DNA of 5,206 bases from Desulfovibrio sp. UBA2564 (GTDB lineage Bacteria > Desulfobacterota > Desulfovibrionia > Desulfovibrionales > Desulfovibrionaceae), in the NCBI GenBank assembly GCA_002340305.1, contig DDLU01000060.1, positions 1 to 5,206 of the forward strand, given 5' to 3'. Positions 1 through 5,199 of the stretch are shown piece after piece. The position numbers were made by a program, and so were the translations under genes. Numbering within the stretch: the stretch's first letter is position 1; every line of letters starts with the position of its first letter. A model generated the notes under the pieces. The model searched no databases. It saw only the letters and a list, made by a program, of their open reading frames with translations, and was not told the origin of the DNA.

Positions 1-64
1 CTGGACTCTTCAAAACTTTTTAGCTGAGCTTCGCTACGTAGCTTGGCTAATCATCTTAAAGAAT
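1..64. other. Left-edge stretch with no identifiable gene
   Basis: Two plus-strand frames close quickly here (stops at about 21-23 and 25-27), so the last few codons of an upstream plus-strand gene could lie in the first 27 bases. The residues are too few to recognise anything. A third frame stays open through the following hairpin and is not credible as coding. A perfect 10-base palindrome, GCTACGTAGC, lies at 33-42. I see no RNA gene or clear promoter here. Confidence 0.4.
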
Positions 65-104
65 AAAGACCGTAATATCTTTCGAAGATATTACGGTCTT
101 TTTT
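65..104 (+). terminator. Rho-independent terminator of an upstream gene, possibly bidirectional
   Basis: A perfect 17-bp stem pairs 65-81 with 85-101 across a 3-base TCG loop. It is followed by a run of T (99-104) on the plus strand. The opposite strand has a weaker T-rich tail, so it may also work in reverse. It most likely ends a gene that lies to the left of the window and insulates the MerR-methyltransferase gene from it. Confidence 0.85.
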
Positions 105-106
105 GT

Positions 107-157
107 TTGACCTGTCTATAACTTCATAGTTCATGTTAGGTTCATGACATAGCTATG
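107..157 (+). promoter_or_regulatory. Probable promoter/operator region of the MerR-methyltransferase gene
   Basis: The 66 bp between the terminator and the gene carry several repeats. TTCAT occurs three times (123-127, 130-134, 141-145), and the second and third copies extend to GTTCATG, 11 bp apart. An inverted repeat AACT-TCAT-AGTT lies at 120-131, and a perfect palindrome CATAGCTATG lies at 148-157, just before the ribosome binding site. TTGACC at 107-112 would serve as a -35 box, but no good -10 box lies 17-19 bp downstream; CATGTT at 132-137 (19-bp spacer) is poor. MerR proteins commonly bind dyads in long promoter spacers, so autoregulation is plausible but inferred. Confidence 0.35.
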
Positions 158-158
158 C

Positions 159-164
159 AGGGAG
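159..164 (+). promoter_or_regulatory. Ribosome binding site of the MerR-methyltransferase gene
   Basis: AGGGAG lies 6 bases before the ATG at 171. The next in-frame ATG (192) has no comparable purine run in front of it, so this site decides the start. Confidence 0.75.
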
Positions 165-170
165 TAAATT

Positions 171-1484
171 ATGGTTAAAACATCGTCAGGTATGACAGTA
201 GGGCGCTTGGCTAAGAAATATAGCCTCTCGCGCAGTACCTTGCTCTATTATGATTCGATCGGTTTGCTTTCGCCGTCCAAGCATCTAAAGGGCGAATATC
301 GCTCGTATGGTGAAGAGGAAGAAAAGCGGCTGGCTCAGATTTACCATTACCGCAAAGCCGGGATTCCGCTGAAAGAGATCAAGGTAATTCTGGATTCTCC
401 GGTCAGCGGGATTAGCGGGGTGCTGGAGTCGCGGCTCAAGGAACTTAATGAGGAGATCGCCGTTTTGCATGAGCAGCGGGAGTTCATTTTCGGGATTCTG
501 AAGAGCGGGTCGGCGGTGCAGTCGACAAAGATGGACAAAGCCGCATGGACTGAAGTGTTGCGTTCCTCCGGGTTCAGTGAGAAGGACATGGAGGACTGGC
601 ATAAGGCTTTCGAGCGCACCCATCCTGAGAGGCATCAGCAGTTTCTGGAGTATTTGCAGATTCCTGACGATGAAATAAGATTGATCCGCAAATGGTCTTC
701 AGGACCACAACGCATACAGAAAATACAACAAGCGAGTGAAAGATATATGGAACTTTTCTACGACTTTTTTTCTATTCTGGACAGATTAGGACCGGGCAGC
801 ACCGAGACAACCAAAAGAGCGTTAGCCAGCACAAGCGGCTTGCCGCAAAATGCAAAGGTGCTTGATGTCGGTTGCGGAACAGGTATGCAGTCCATCGACC
901 TGTGTGACGGTACAGATTTTCACATCACAGCTGTGGATAACTGGCAGCTTGTTCTTGATAAATTGAAAGAGAACGCAGAAAAAGCCGGATTGGCTGAGCG
1001 TATTACAGTGCAGCAGGGCGACATGAATGAGCTGGGTTTTGCCGCAGATTCATTCGATCTTATCTGGAGTGAAGGTGCTATCTACCTTATGGGTTTTGAG
1101 AATGGCATTTCCAAATGGAAAGAGTCTCTCAAGTCCGGAGGCTGGATTGGACTCAGCGAAATGACTTGGATTGCTGATGAGCGTCCCGCAGATGCTGCCG
1201 CTTTCTGGAATGAAGCTTATCCGCAGATGAAATCCATCCCTGAGAATATTGCTATTCTTGAGCGGCAGGGCTTTGAGGTTGTGAAGCATTTCGTCATTCC
1301 GCAATCAGATTGGTGGGATGTCTTTTACAGGGATATTCAAGCTGCAATCCCTGCATTCGTGGAAAAGCACGGTGAATCCCCGGAAGTGCAGTTGGTTGTG
1401 GAGAGCAATGAAAAGGAAATGGAGATCATGCGTAAGTTCCAAAAGTATCTTGGGTATGTTTTCTATGTTGCCCGTAAGAAATAG
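171..1484 (+). CDS. MerR-family transcriptional regulator fused to a class I SAM-dependent methyltransferase
   Basis: The 437-residue protein joins two complete modules. Residues 8-75 are a MerR winged helix-turn-helix with the family signature STLLYYDSIGLL (22-33). Residues 82-108 form the usual charged dimerisation helix. Residues 119-178 are a helical region ('WHKAFERTHPERHQQFLEYL' at 143-162) of a kind I know from the C-terminal part of ordinary stand-alone MerR regulators. Residues about 215-437 are a Rossmann-fold methyltransferase: motif I VLDVGCGTG (230-238), acidic motif II ITAVD (252-256), motif III QGDMNELGF (282-290) and motif IV DLIWSEGAIYLM (296-307). The C-terminal part, with SDWWDVFY (379-386), resembles small-molecule methyltransferases of the UbiE-like type. 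The MerR part has no cysteines, so it is not a classical metal or redox sensor. The domain calls are firm. The ligand, the methyl acceptor and whether both activities work together are unknown. No terminator follows before yccF. Confidence 0.9.
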   Translation: MVKTSSGMTVGRLAKKYSLSRSTLLYYDSIGLLSPSKHLKGEYRSYGEEEEKRLAQIYHYRKAGIPLKEIKVILDSPVSGISGVLESRLKELNEEIAVLHEQREFIFGILKSGSAVQSTKMDKAAWTEVLRSSGFSEKDMEDWHKAFERTHPERHQQFLEYLQIPDDEIRLIRKWSSGPQRIQKIQQASERYMELFYDFFSILDRLGPGSTETTKRALASTSGLPQNAKVLDVGCGTGMQSIDLCDGTDFHITAVDNWQLVLDKLKENAEKAGLAERITVQQGDMNELGFAADSFDLIWSEGAIYLMGFENGISKWKESLKSGGWIGLSEMTWIADERPADAAAFWNEAYPQMKSIPENIAILERQGFEVVKHFVIPQSDWWDVFYRDIQAAIPAFVEKHGESPEVQLVVESNEKEMEIMRKFQKYLGYVFYVARKK

Positions 1485-1617
1485 GCTTAGTTGTGCCGGG
1501 ACTTTTCTTACAGGAATATAACTTGATGTTTTTGCAGGATAGGGAGAAAAGCGGATATGCCAAATTCTGCAGTGATGTTTATATTGCAGGTTAGAGCCTT
1601 AAAATTTGGAGTTAAAA
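1485..1617 (+). promoter_or_regulatory. Leader region of the yccF gene with an imperfect direct repeat
   Basis: This 133-bp gap has no hairpin terminator for the upstream gene and no promoter that I would trust; TTGTGC at 1491 with TATAAC at 1517 has a 20-bp spacer. It contains two similar stretches, 1524-1542 and 1573-1594. Each begins TGATGTTT, continues with TTGCAGG, then (A/T)TAG, and the second copy has three extra bases in the middle. Read-through from the MerR-methyltransferase gene is the simplest way yccF is expressed, but a local promoter cannot be excluded. Confidence 0.3.
1608..1611 (+). promoter_or_regulatory. Ribosome binding site that fixes the yccF start
   Basis: GGAG lies 6 bases before the ATG at 1618. 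The frame could also open at a TTG at 1606, four codons earlier, but that start would lie upstream of the binding site, so 1618 is preferred. Confidence 0.75.
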
Positions 1618-2073
1618 ATGAGAACACTCGGAAACATCCTTTGGTATTTTCCTTTCTTCGGATTCATAAACGCGATCATGTTTTTCCTGCTTGGAACACT
1701 GCTGGTGCTGACTGTCTTTGCCGCGCCGTTGGGTTTAGGGCTTATTGAGTACAGTAAGTTTCTGTTTGCGCCTTTCAGCTGGTCCATGGTTTCGGAAGAC
1801 GACCTCAATGTTGAGGTTAATCCGGCTTGGGAAGCCTATTCCACAATCATCATGATCCTCTGGATTCCCTTCGGGATCATCTTTTCGCTGGTCACCATCA
1901 CCCAGATAGTAGGTCTTGCGCTATCGATTGCAGGTCTCCCGGTGGCGATTGTCTTAGCAAAGTCCCTGCGGACCATCTTCAATCCCGTCGGCATGGTCTG
2001 CGTCCCCGCCGTGGTTGCGCATGAGGTACAGCGTCGCAAGGATGAGGAAGCCATTAATAGGCATATCCGTTAG
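1618..2073 (+). CDS. yccF: YccF domain-containing inner membrane protein
   Basis: The 151-residue protein matches the size of E. coli YccF (about 148 residues) and shares the start MRT and the overall pattern of that family. There are two hydrophobic blocks (about 8-35 and 76-116), each followed by a short polar segment. The first is followed by LIEYSKFLFAPFSWSMVSED (42-61). The second ends in the glycine-proline turn SIAGLPVAI (103-111), then NPVG (122-125) and a charged cytoplasmic-looking tail rich in Arg, Lys and Glu (136-147). It should sit in the cytoplasmic membrane. The molecular role of YccF proteins is not established, so none is proposed. The start at 1618 is set by the GGAG at 1608. 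It lies downstream of the MerR-methyltransferase gene in the same direction and is closed by the hairpin at 2100-2131. Its G+C content is like that of trmI, so it looks like native chromosome. Confidence 0.88.
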   Translation: MRTLGNILWYFPFFGFINAIMFFLLGTLLVLTVFAAPLGLGLIEYSKFLFAPFSWSMVSEDDLNVEVNPAWEAYSTIIMILWIPFGIIFSLVTITQIVGLALSIAGLPVAIVLAKSLRTIFNPVGMVCVPAVVAHEVQRRKDEEAINRHIR

Positions 2074-2099
2074 TTGTTGAAGTTTAGTTGTAAACTTGG

Positions 2100-2131
2100 A
2101 AAGCCCCGTACTCGGTTGAGTGCGGGGCTTT
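2100..2131. terminator. Hairpin terminator between convergent yccF and the metallopeptidase gene
   Basis: A 14-bp stem (2100-2113 with 2118-2131, one G-T wobble) closes on a GGTT loop. Its outer arms AAAGCCCC/GGGGCTTT give a short T tail on both strands. It lies between the stop of yccF and the stop of the minus-strand metallopeptidase gene, so it probably serves both. The plus-strand tail is short (TTTATT), so efficiency is uncertain. Confidence 0.8.
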
Positions 2132-2167
2132 ATTGATGTTTAGGTGGTAAGTAAAGAAAATGTGCTT

Positions 2168-2641
2168 TTAGACTAGCTCAAGGGCATCAAGACGTACAGA
2201 GGCGGCAGACCTCGAAACGCCAAAGTAGTCAGATAAATCGTTTATATCATAGTCGAATTCTTCAGCCATATCTGAAAAAAGTTGTTCAGGCATCAGCAAT
2301 TCAGCAGCAAACCAGTTCGCTTGCCATTCAATAGGGTTACTTTCGCCACGACAGAAACTTTCTTCAGTTCCTTTTGTCCAATGTAAAAAATAATGTCCAA
2401 GTTCATGAGCTATGGTGAAGTAATCTCTTACAGCAGAGGAATTTCTAGGCAAGAAAATTTTAAAGCTACCGTTAGCATGGATCAAAAGAGATTCTTGAAT
2501 ATATTCATTTGAAACGTATACAAGTTCGCCTCCATGGGCTTCCAAGATCTCCTCAAGGCCATCGCGAGAATAGTCATTTGGGAAATACTCTTCTCGTACT
2601 CTTTGAGCTTCGTAGGTAACATCTTGTTTTGAAAGGTACAT
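2168..2641 (-). CDS. ImmA/IrrE-family zinc metallo-endopeptidase
   Basis: The 157-residue protein carries the zincin motif HELGH (residues 79-83) inside FTIAHELGHYFLHW, followed by EWQANWFAAELLMP (105-118). Glu105 is the likely third zinc ligand. This order is diagnostic of the ImmA/IrrE peptidase family (PF06114). The end, LSDYFGVSRSAASVRLDAL (136-154), is the helix-turn-helix-like tail common in the family. Known members cleave phage or mobile-element repressors (ImmA) or the DdrO repressor (IrrE), usually beside a gene for an XRE-type regulator. No such partner is in this window; the divergent neighbour is an AbiC-like protein instead. The start at 2641 is chosen for its AAGGAG site 7 bases upstream. 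An in-frame ATG at 2689 would add 16 residues but overlaps the promoter and has no binding site. Low G+C (22 of 60 bases in 2401-2460) fits acquired DNA. It is cytoplasmic, with no signal peptide. The substrate is unknown. Confidence 0.88.
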   Translation of the reverse strand: MYLSKQDVTYEAQRVREEYFPNDYSRDGLEEILEAHGGELVYVSNEYIQESLLIHANGSFKIFLPRNSSAVRDYFTIAHELGHYFLHWTKGTEESFCRGESNPIEWQANWFAAELLMPEQLFSDMAEEFDYDINDLSDYFGVSRSAASVRLDALELV

Positions 2642-2668
2642 TTGGCAACTCCTTAAATATAGTATAAG
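2642..2668 (+). promoter_or_regulatory. Possible promoter of the AbiC-like gene, overlapping the divergent promoter
   Basis: On the plus strand TTGGCA (2642-2647) and TATAAG (2663-2668) each match the consensus at five of six positions, but the spacer is 15 bases, shorter than ideal. The -10 hexamer overlaps the -10 hexamer of the opposite promoter (2661-2666), so the two could not be occupied at once. Confidence 0.35.
2649..2654 (-). promoter_or_regulatory. Ribosome binding site that fixes the metallopeptidase start
   Basis: On the minus strand AAGGAG lies 7 bases before the ATG at 2641-2639. It rules in the 157-residue form over the longer reading from 2689. Confidence 0.85.
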
Positions 2669-2689
2669 TACGTTGTCGAAATATGGCAA
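2661..2689 (-). promoter_or_regulatory. Sigma70-type promoter of the metallopeptidase gene
   Basis: On the minus strand TTGCCA (2689-2684) and TATACT (2666-2661) are separated by exactly 17 bases. Each hexamer differs from the consensus at one position. Transcription would start near 2654, giving a leader of only about 14 bases that begins essentially at the ribosome binding site. Confidence 0.65.
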
Positions 2690-2713
2690 GACATAAGAGA
2701 GCTTAGAAGCATT

Positions 2714-3793
2714 ATGAGAAGAATATTAGATTTGGTTTGGATTGCGGGCATAATTACAGGGTGTTTTGCTCTTTGTTGTTATTGGGGAATGGATGAGTCA
2801 TGGTTTCGATGGGCTGAAAGTAATCCTGTTCAGACTGAGCATCTAGAAGCAAAATTTGCCCCAATCGCCGCTCTTTTTTCTGGACTCGCAGCAGGCTTTA
2901 CTGTTTTTGCTATTATTAAGCAAGGTATCCAATTTAGAGAGCAACAGTTTGAGAGCAACTTCTTTTCACTTCTCAGTATTCATAGAGAGAATCGACGCTC
3001 AATTTGCTGTGTCCCGTTAAAACCAAAAAGAGCTAAGGCTAGAGACAGTATTGATAGAGATAAGGATGCTGTGGTTGATAATCAGGACCAAAATGATATT
3101 TTATGCTGTATGGCTGCAAGTAAAAAAGATGCAGAGTCTTTGAAAGTGTACGATGCTGAAGCATTTCATTGTATGTATAACTTGCTTGAAACAATATGGA
3201 TTAGGGCTTGTGGTAGAGAGGAATTCTCAGCATACGAATTAGATCAAAGAACAACTAATATCTTTCAAGAGCAGCTTGGCCAATTACAGAATGAGGATGG
3301 GAGCTTTTCTACAAGGGGGCCGCGTCTTTTTGCAAGGTGCTATAGCATTTTTAGAGATAGTACAAACCATTGTTTGTATTCTTACTTTCGTCATCTTTAT
3401 CATTTAATAAAGTATACAAATACTAATGCTCCAGTTACTAGAAAAAAGAACTACATGGGAATAATTAGAGCACAGCTTTCTCCATATGAATATTTAATGT
3501 TTTACTATCATGTAATTGCTTTCCAGCGTATTGAACGTAACGAAGAACCTTCGAAGTTTAAATATTATGTGGAGTTAAATTGCTTGTTGCATAATCTTCA
3601 AAAGGATCTGCTTTTTGATGCTGGAAAAGCAGGAGAGTATTCTGAAAGAGCATTTAAGCATTTAGGAGCAATCATTAATCGGAGGAGGAAGGTAGTAGTA
3701 AAAAATATGCGTAAATGGTTGCAGCATCCATCTGTGGCATACTCTGAATGGTTGAATGAAAAGATAAAAGAATCTGGAACGCTATATAAATGA
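2714..3793 (+). CDS. Putative phage abortive infection (AbiC-like) membrane protein
   Basis: The 359-residue protein has two predicted membrane segments near the N-terminus (about 4-24 and 48-69), then a large cytoplasmic-looking part. Three blocks look characteristic of the 'putative phage abortive infection protein' family (PF16872, named after lactococcal AbiC): FESNFFSLLSIHRENRRSI (79-97), YFRHLYHLIKY (224-234) and IRAQLSPYEYLMFYYHV (251-267). The length is close to that of AbiC (about 340 residues). By analogy it may stop growth of phage-infected cells, but the mechanism of this family is unknown. It is cysteine-rich (12 Cys, including pairs at 21-22, 98-99 and 131-132). The ribosome binding site is weak (AGAGAG at 2696, 12 bases from the ATG). 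The next ATG (2789) would remove the first membrane segment, so 2714 is kept. Low G+C (21 of 60 bases in 3421-3480) and a position beside a metallopeptidase gene suggest horizontally acquired defence cargo. Confidence 0.82.
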   Translation: MRRILDLVWIAGIITGCFALCCYWGMDESWFRWAESNPVQTEHLEAKFAPIAALFSGLAAGFTVFAIIKQGIQFREQQFESNFFSLLSIHRENRRSICCVPLKPKRAKARDSIDRDKDAVVDNQDQNDILCCMAASKKDAESLKVYDAEAFHCMYNLLETIWIRACGREEFSAYELDQRTTNIFQEQLGQLQNEDGSFSTRGPRLFARCYSIFRDSTNHCLYSYFRHLYHLIKYTNTNAPVTRKKNYMGIIRAQLSPYEYLMFYYHVIAFQRIERNEEPSKFKYYVELNCLLHNLQKDLLFDAGKAGEYSERAFKHLGAIINRRRKVVVKNMRKWLQHPSVAYSEWLNEKIKESGTLYK

Positions 3794-3810
3794 TTCCATG
3801 CCAAATATAA

Positions 3811-3844
3811 AAAAGCCGGGCCTCCCAACAGAGACCCGGCTTTT
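3811..3844. terminator. Bidirectional terminator shared by the AbiC-like gene and trmI
   Basis: AAAAGCCGGG (3811-3820) pairs with CCCGGCTTTT (3835-3844). Three further pairs lie inside, after one mismatch, and the loop is CCCAAC. The plus strand ends in TTTT. The minus strand ends in six T followed by ATAT, which is the stronger tail, so the site probably evolved with trmI and also stops the convergent AbiC-like transcript. Confidence 0.88.
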
Positions 3845-3877
3845 CACTTTCATATCTTAAACTATCCACAACCGAAC

Positions 3878-4813
3878 CTATTCAGCTTTCTCCTCACTGG
3901 ATTCAGCTTTCTTTTCTTCGGCAGGAGCAGATGTTTCGGGGGCATCTTTTTTAGCGTGAATCATGTCTTTTCTATCTACATGATACTTATCTGCTGCTGG
4001 TTTGCCGCGATTCTCACGCTTTTTCTTGGGCGGCTCGATGCTCATTTCGCAGCCGGCCATGTTGCGGGCGAAGACGAGGTATCCGGTGTGGCCGACCATG
4101 CGGTCTTCGGGGCGCAGGCGTTCGGCGATGGGCTTGTAGCGGCGAACTAAGATTTCGCATACTTCCTGCTCTTCGAAAGGCGCACTTTCCATGGCTTTCA
4201 GCAGATCGCTGACCTGATTAGTAGTCGGCAGCAGGAAACCGCACATTGCGCCGGGGATTACTGCTTTTGGAATGTGGTGCAGGTAATCCCAAGGGTTGGG
4301 TACGTCGAGGAAGAGAGCGTCGCAATCGGATGCGAGGAAGCCGTCTTCGATGTTCAGGTTGAACTGCTCAACGCGGTGTTCAAGACCGGCCCATTCTAAA
4401 TTTTTGCGGACCAGCTTGTAAAATTCGGGGCGTTTTTCGTGGGTGTATACCTTACCGGTATCACCGACATAGAATGCCAGAGCGGTGGTCAGGCCGCCGG
4501 AACCGGAACCGGATTCAACCACGCGACTGCCGGGACCGATACCCAGTTTGAGCAGCAGGTAGCTGATCTCTTTGGGGTACATGATCTGGGTCTGGCGTTT
4601 GAGGCCCTTGATGATATCGTAGATGGTGGGTTTGAGGAGCTGGTATTTGTGGCCCAAGTGGGTTTCCACAACCTTTCCGTACCCTGCGGCGAGGATGTTG
4701 TCGGTGTACATCATCCCGTCATGTGTATGTATTTCTTCCCCGGCGTTAAGTGTGCGCAGGTAGCGCTTGCCTTTGGGGTTAACGAGCAAAATTAGTTGTC
4801 CAGCTTCAAGCAT
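3878..4813 (-). CDS. trmI: tRNA (adenine-N1)-methyltransferase, TrmI family
   Basis: This 311-residue protein is a class I SAM-dependent methyltransferase of the TrmI/Gcd14 type, which makes 1-methyladenosine at position 58 (or 57/58) in the T-loop of tRNA, usually as a tetramer. An N-terminal beta-rich domain (about 1-65, with HTHDGMM at 29-35) precedes the linker TQIMYPKEISYLL (75-87), typical of the family. Motif I is VVESGSGSGGLT (98-109), the acidic motif II is HEKRPEF (125-131), and motif IV is LDVPNPWD (169-176), with the conserved Asp at 170. The family more often has LDLP(D/E)PW, so Asn173 is a small variation. The fold ends near residue 255. The last 55 or so residues are a Lys/Glu/Ala-rich tail, making the protein longer than the roughly 255-residue Thermus enzyme. 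AGGAGG 7 bases upstream fixes the start. This is a native housekeeping gene with normal G+C (33 of 60 bases in 4321-4380). Confidence 0.93.
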   Translation of the reverse strand: MLEAGQLILLVNPKGKRYLRTLNAGEEIHTHDGMMYTDNILAAGYGKVVETHLGHKYQLLKPTIYDIIKGLKRQTQIMYPKEISYLLLKLGIGPGSRVVESGSGSGGLTTALAFYVGDTGKVYTHEKRPEFYKLVRKNLEWAGLEHRVEQFNLNIEDGFLASDCDALFLDVPNPWDYLHHIPKAVIPGAMCGFLLPTTNQVSDLLKAMESAPFEEQEVCEILVRRYKPIAERLRPEDRMVGHTGYLVFARNMAGCEMSIEPPKKKRENRGKPAADKYHVDRKDMIHAKKDAPETSAPAEEKKAESSEEKAE

Positions 4814-4820
4814 GAGACTT

Positions 4821-4826
4821 CCTCCT
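4821..4826 (-). promoter_or_regulatory. Strong ribosome binding site of trmI
   Basis: On the minus strand AGGAGG, a full Shine-Dalgarno match, lies 7 bases before the ATG at 4813-4811. Confidence 0.9.
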
Positions 4827-5140
4827 GAATTGATCTATGGCCCGATTACGGATGAAACCGCATAAAGTCAAGGTCGGAGATATAATATCGCCTGTTTTAC
4901 AGCTGCTGAAAACACTGAAAATTTCGTTTATTTGATACACCTCTTTAGAGCTTTTTCTTATACCTTGCAGCAGAGTCTTTATTTGTGGCCTTGTTATAAA
5001 CATACAGCTTGAATTTTTTGACATTTACGAATAAGTGCTTAACTACCGCATTGAATGAAATTTATCTTCGCGCAGCTATTTTTACACATCTCCCGCAAAA
5101 ATCACAGTTGGAATTAAGAGGCACGCCTGTTGAATCGACA
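4827..5140. other. Intergenic region upstream of trmI with no convincing gene
   Basis: No tRNA, small RNA or credible coding frame is visible. A 72-codon minus-strand frame (5024-4806) lacks a ribosome binding site and overlaps the trmI start, so it is not called. The region must hold the trmI promoter. Minus-strand candidates are TTGACT (4872-4867 region), which has only TAATCG 17 bases on, and an AT-rich GATATTATATC (4889-4879), which lacks a good -35; neither is convincing. An imperfect 20-base dyad lies at 4894-4913 (GTTTT ... GAAAAC around CAGCTG). A near-perfect 15-base dyad lies at 5127-5141 (CTGTTGAATCGACAG). On the plus strand TTGACA at 5018-5023 has no matching -10 box. Confidence 0.5.
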
Positions 5141-5199
5141 GCGGCGAAGCCTTAAATGGGATTCCAAAGGGTCACGGACCCTTTGGCCGCCGGAGGCGA
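5141..5199. repeat. Palindromic GC-rich interspersed-type intergenic element
   Basis: The core is a perfect 10-bp inverted repeat: CCAAAGGGTC (5164-5173) pairs with GACCCTTTGG (5177-5186) across ACG. It is flanked by GCGGCGAAGCC (5141-5151) and GCCGCCGGAGGC (5186-5197). GCGGC and GCCGC can pair as an outer stem. There is no T run on either strand, so it is not an ordinary Rho-independent terminator. The sequence strongly resembles an element I recall as recurring between genes in Desulfovibrio-type genomes. Only one copy is visible here, so its repetitive nature rests on that recollection. Confidence 0.55.

Noticed and set aside
285..635. 116-codon minus-strand frame inside the MerR-methyltransferase gene
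   Set aside because: It is antisense to a clear MerR domain and has no family resemblance; it is a by-product of codon bias.
171..1484. DNA methyltransferase of a restriction-modification system
   Set aside because: There is no DPPY/NPPY or PCQ-type catalytic motif. The fold motifs and C-terminus fit a small-molecule methyltransferase, and no restriction enzyme is nearby.
171..1484. Metal- or redox-sensing MerR protein
   Set aside because: The MerR part has no cysteines. The only cysteines (235 and 245) lie in the methyltransferase domain.
1557..1748. 63-codon frame starting after GGGAG at 1542-1546
   Set aside because: It has a plausible binding site, but it runs about 130 bases into yccF in another frame and its product has no recognisable features.
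2642..2689. N-terminal extension of the metallopeptidase from an ATG at 2689
   Set aside because: It would run through the near-consensus promoter, has no ribosome binding site, and adds 16 residues not expected in the family. The ATG at 2641 has AAGGAG at ideal spacing.
2132..3810. Integrated element with attachment repeats
   Set aside because: The flanking terminators are similar in design but not identical, and no integrase or matching direct repeats are present in the window.
4439..4795. 118-codon plus-strand frame inside trmI
   Set aside because: It is a shadow of the strongly supported trmI gene on the opposite strand, with no independent evidence.
4806..5024. 72-codon minus-strand frame upstream of trmI
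   Set aside because: It has no ribosome binding site, overlaps the trmI start in a different frame, and its composition looks like non-coding DNA.
5164..5186. Rho-independent terminator at the 3' palindrome
   Set aside because: The stem is perfect but no T run follows on either strand.
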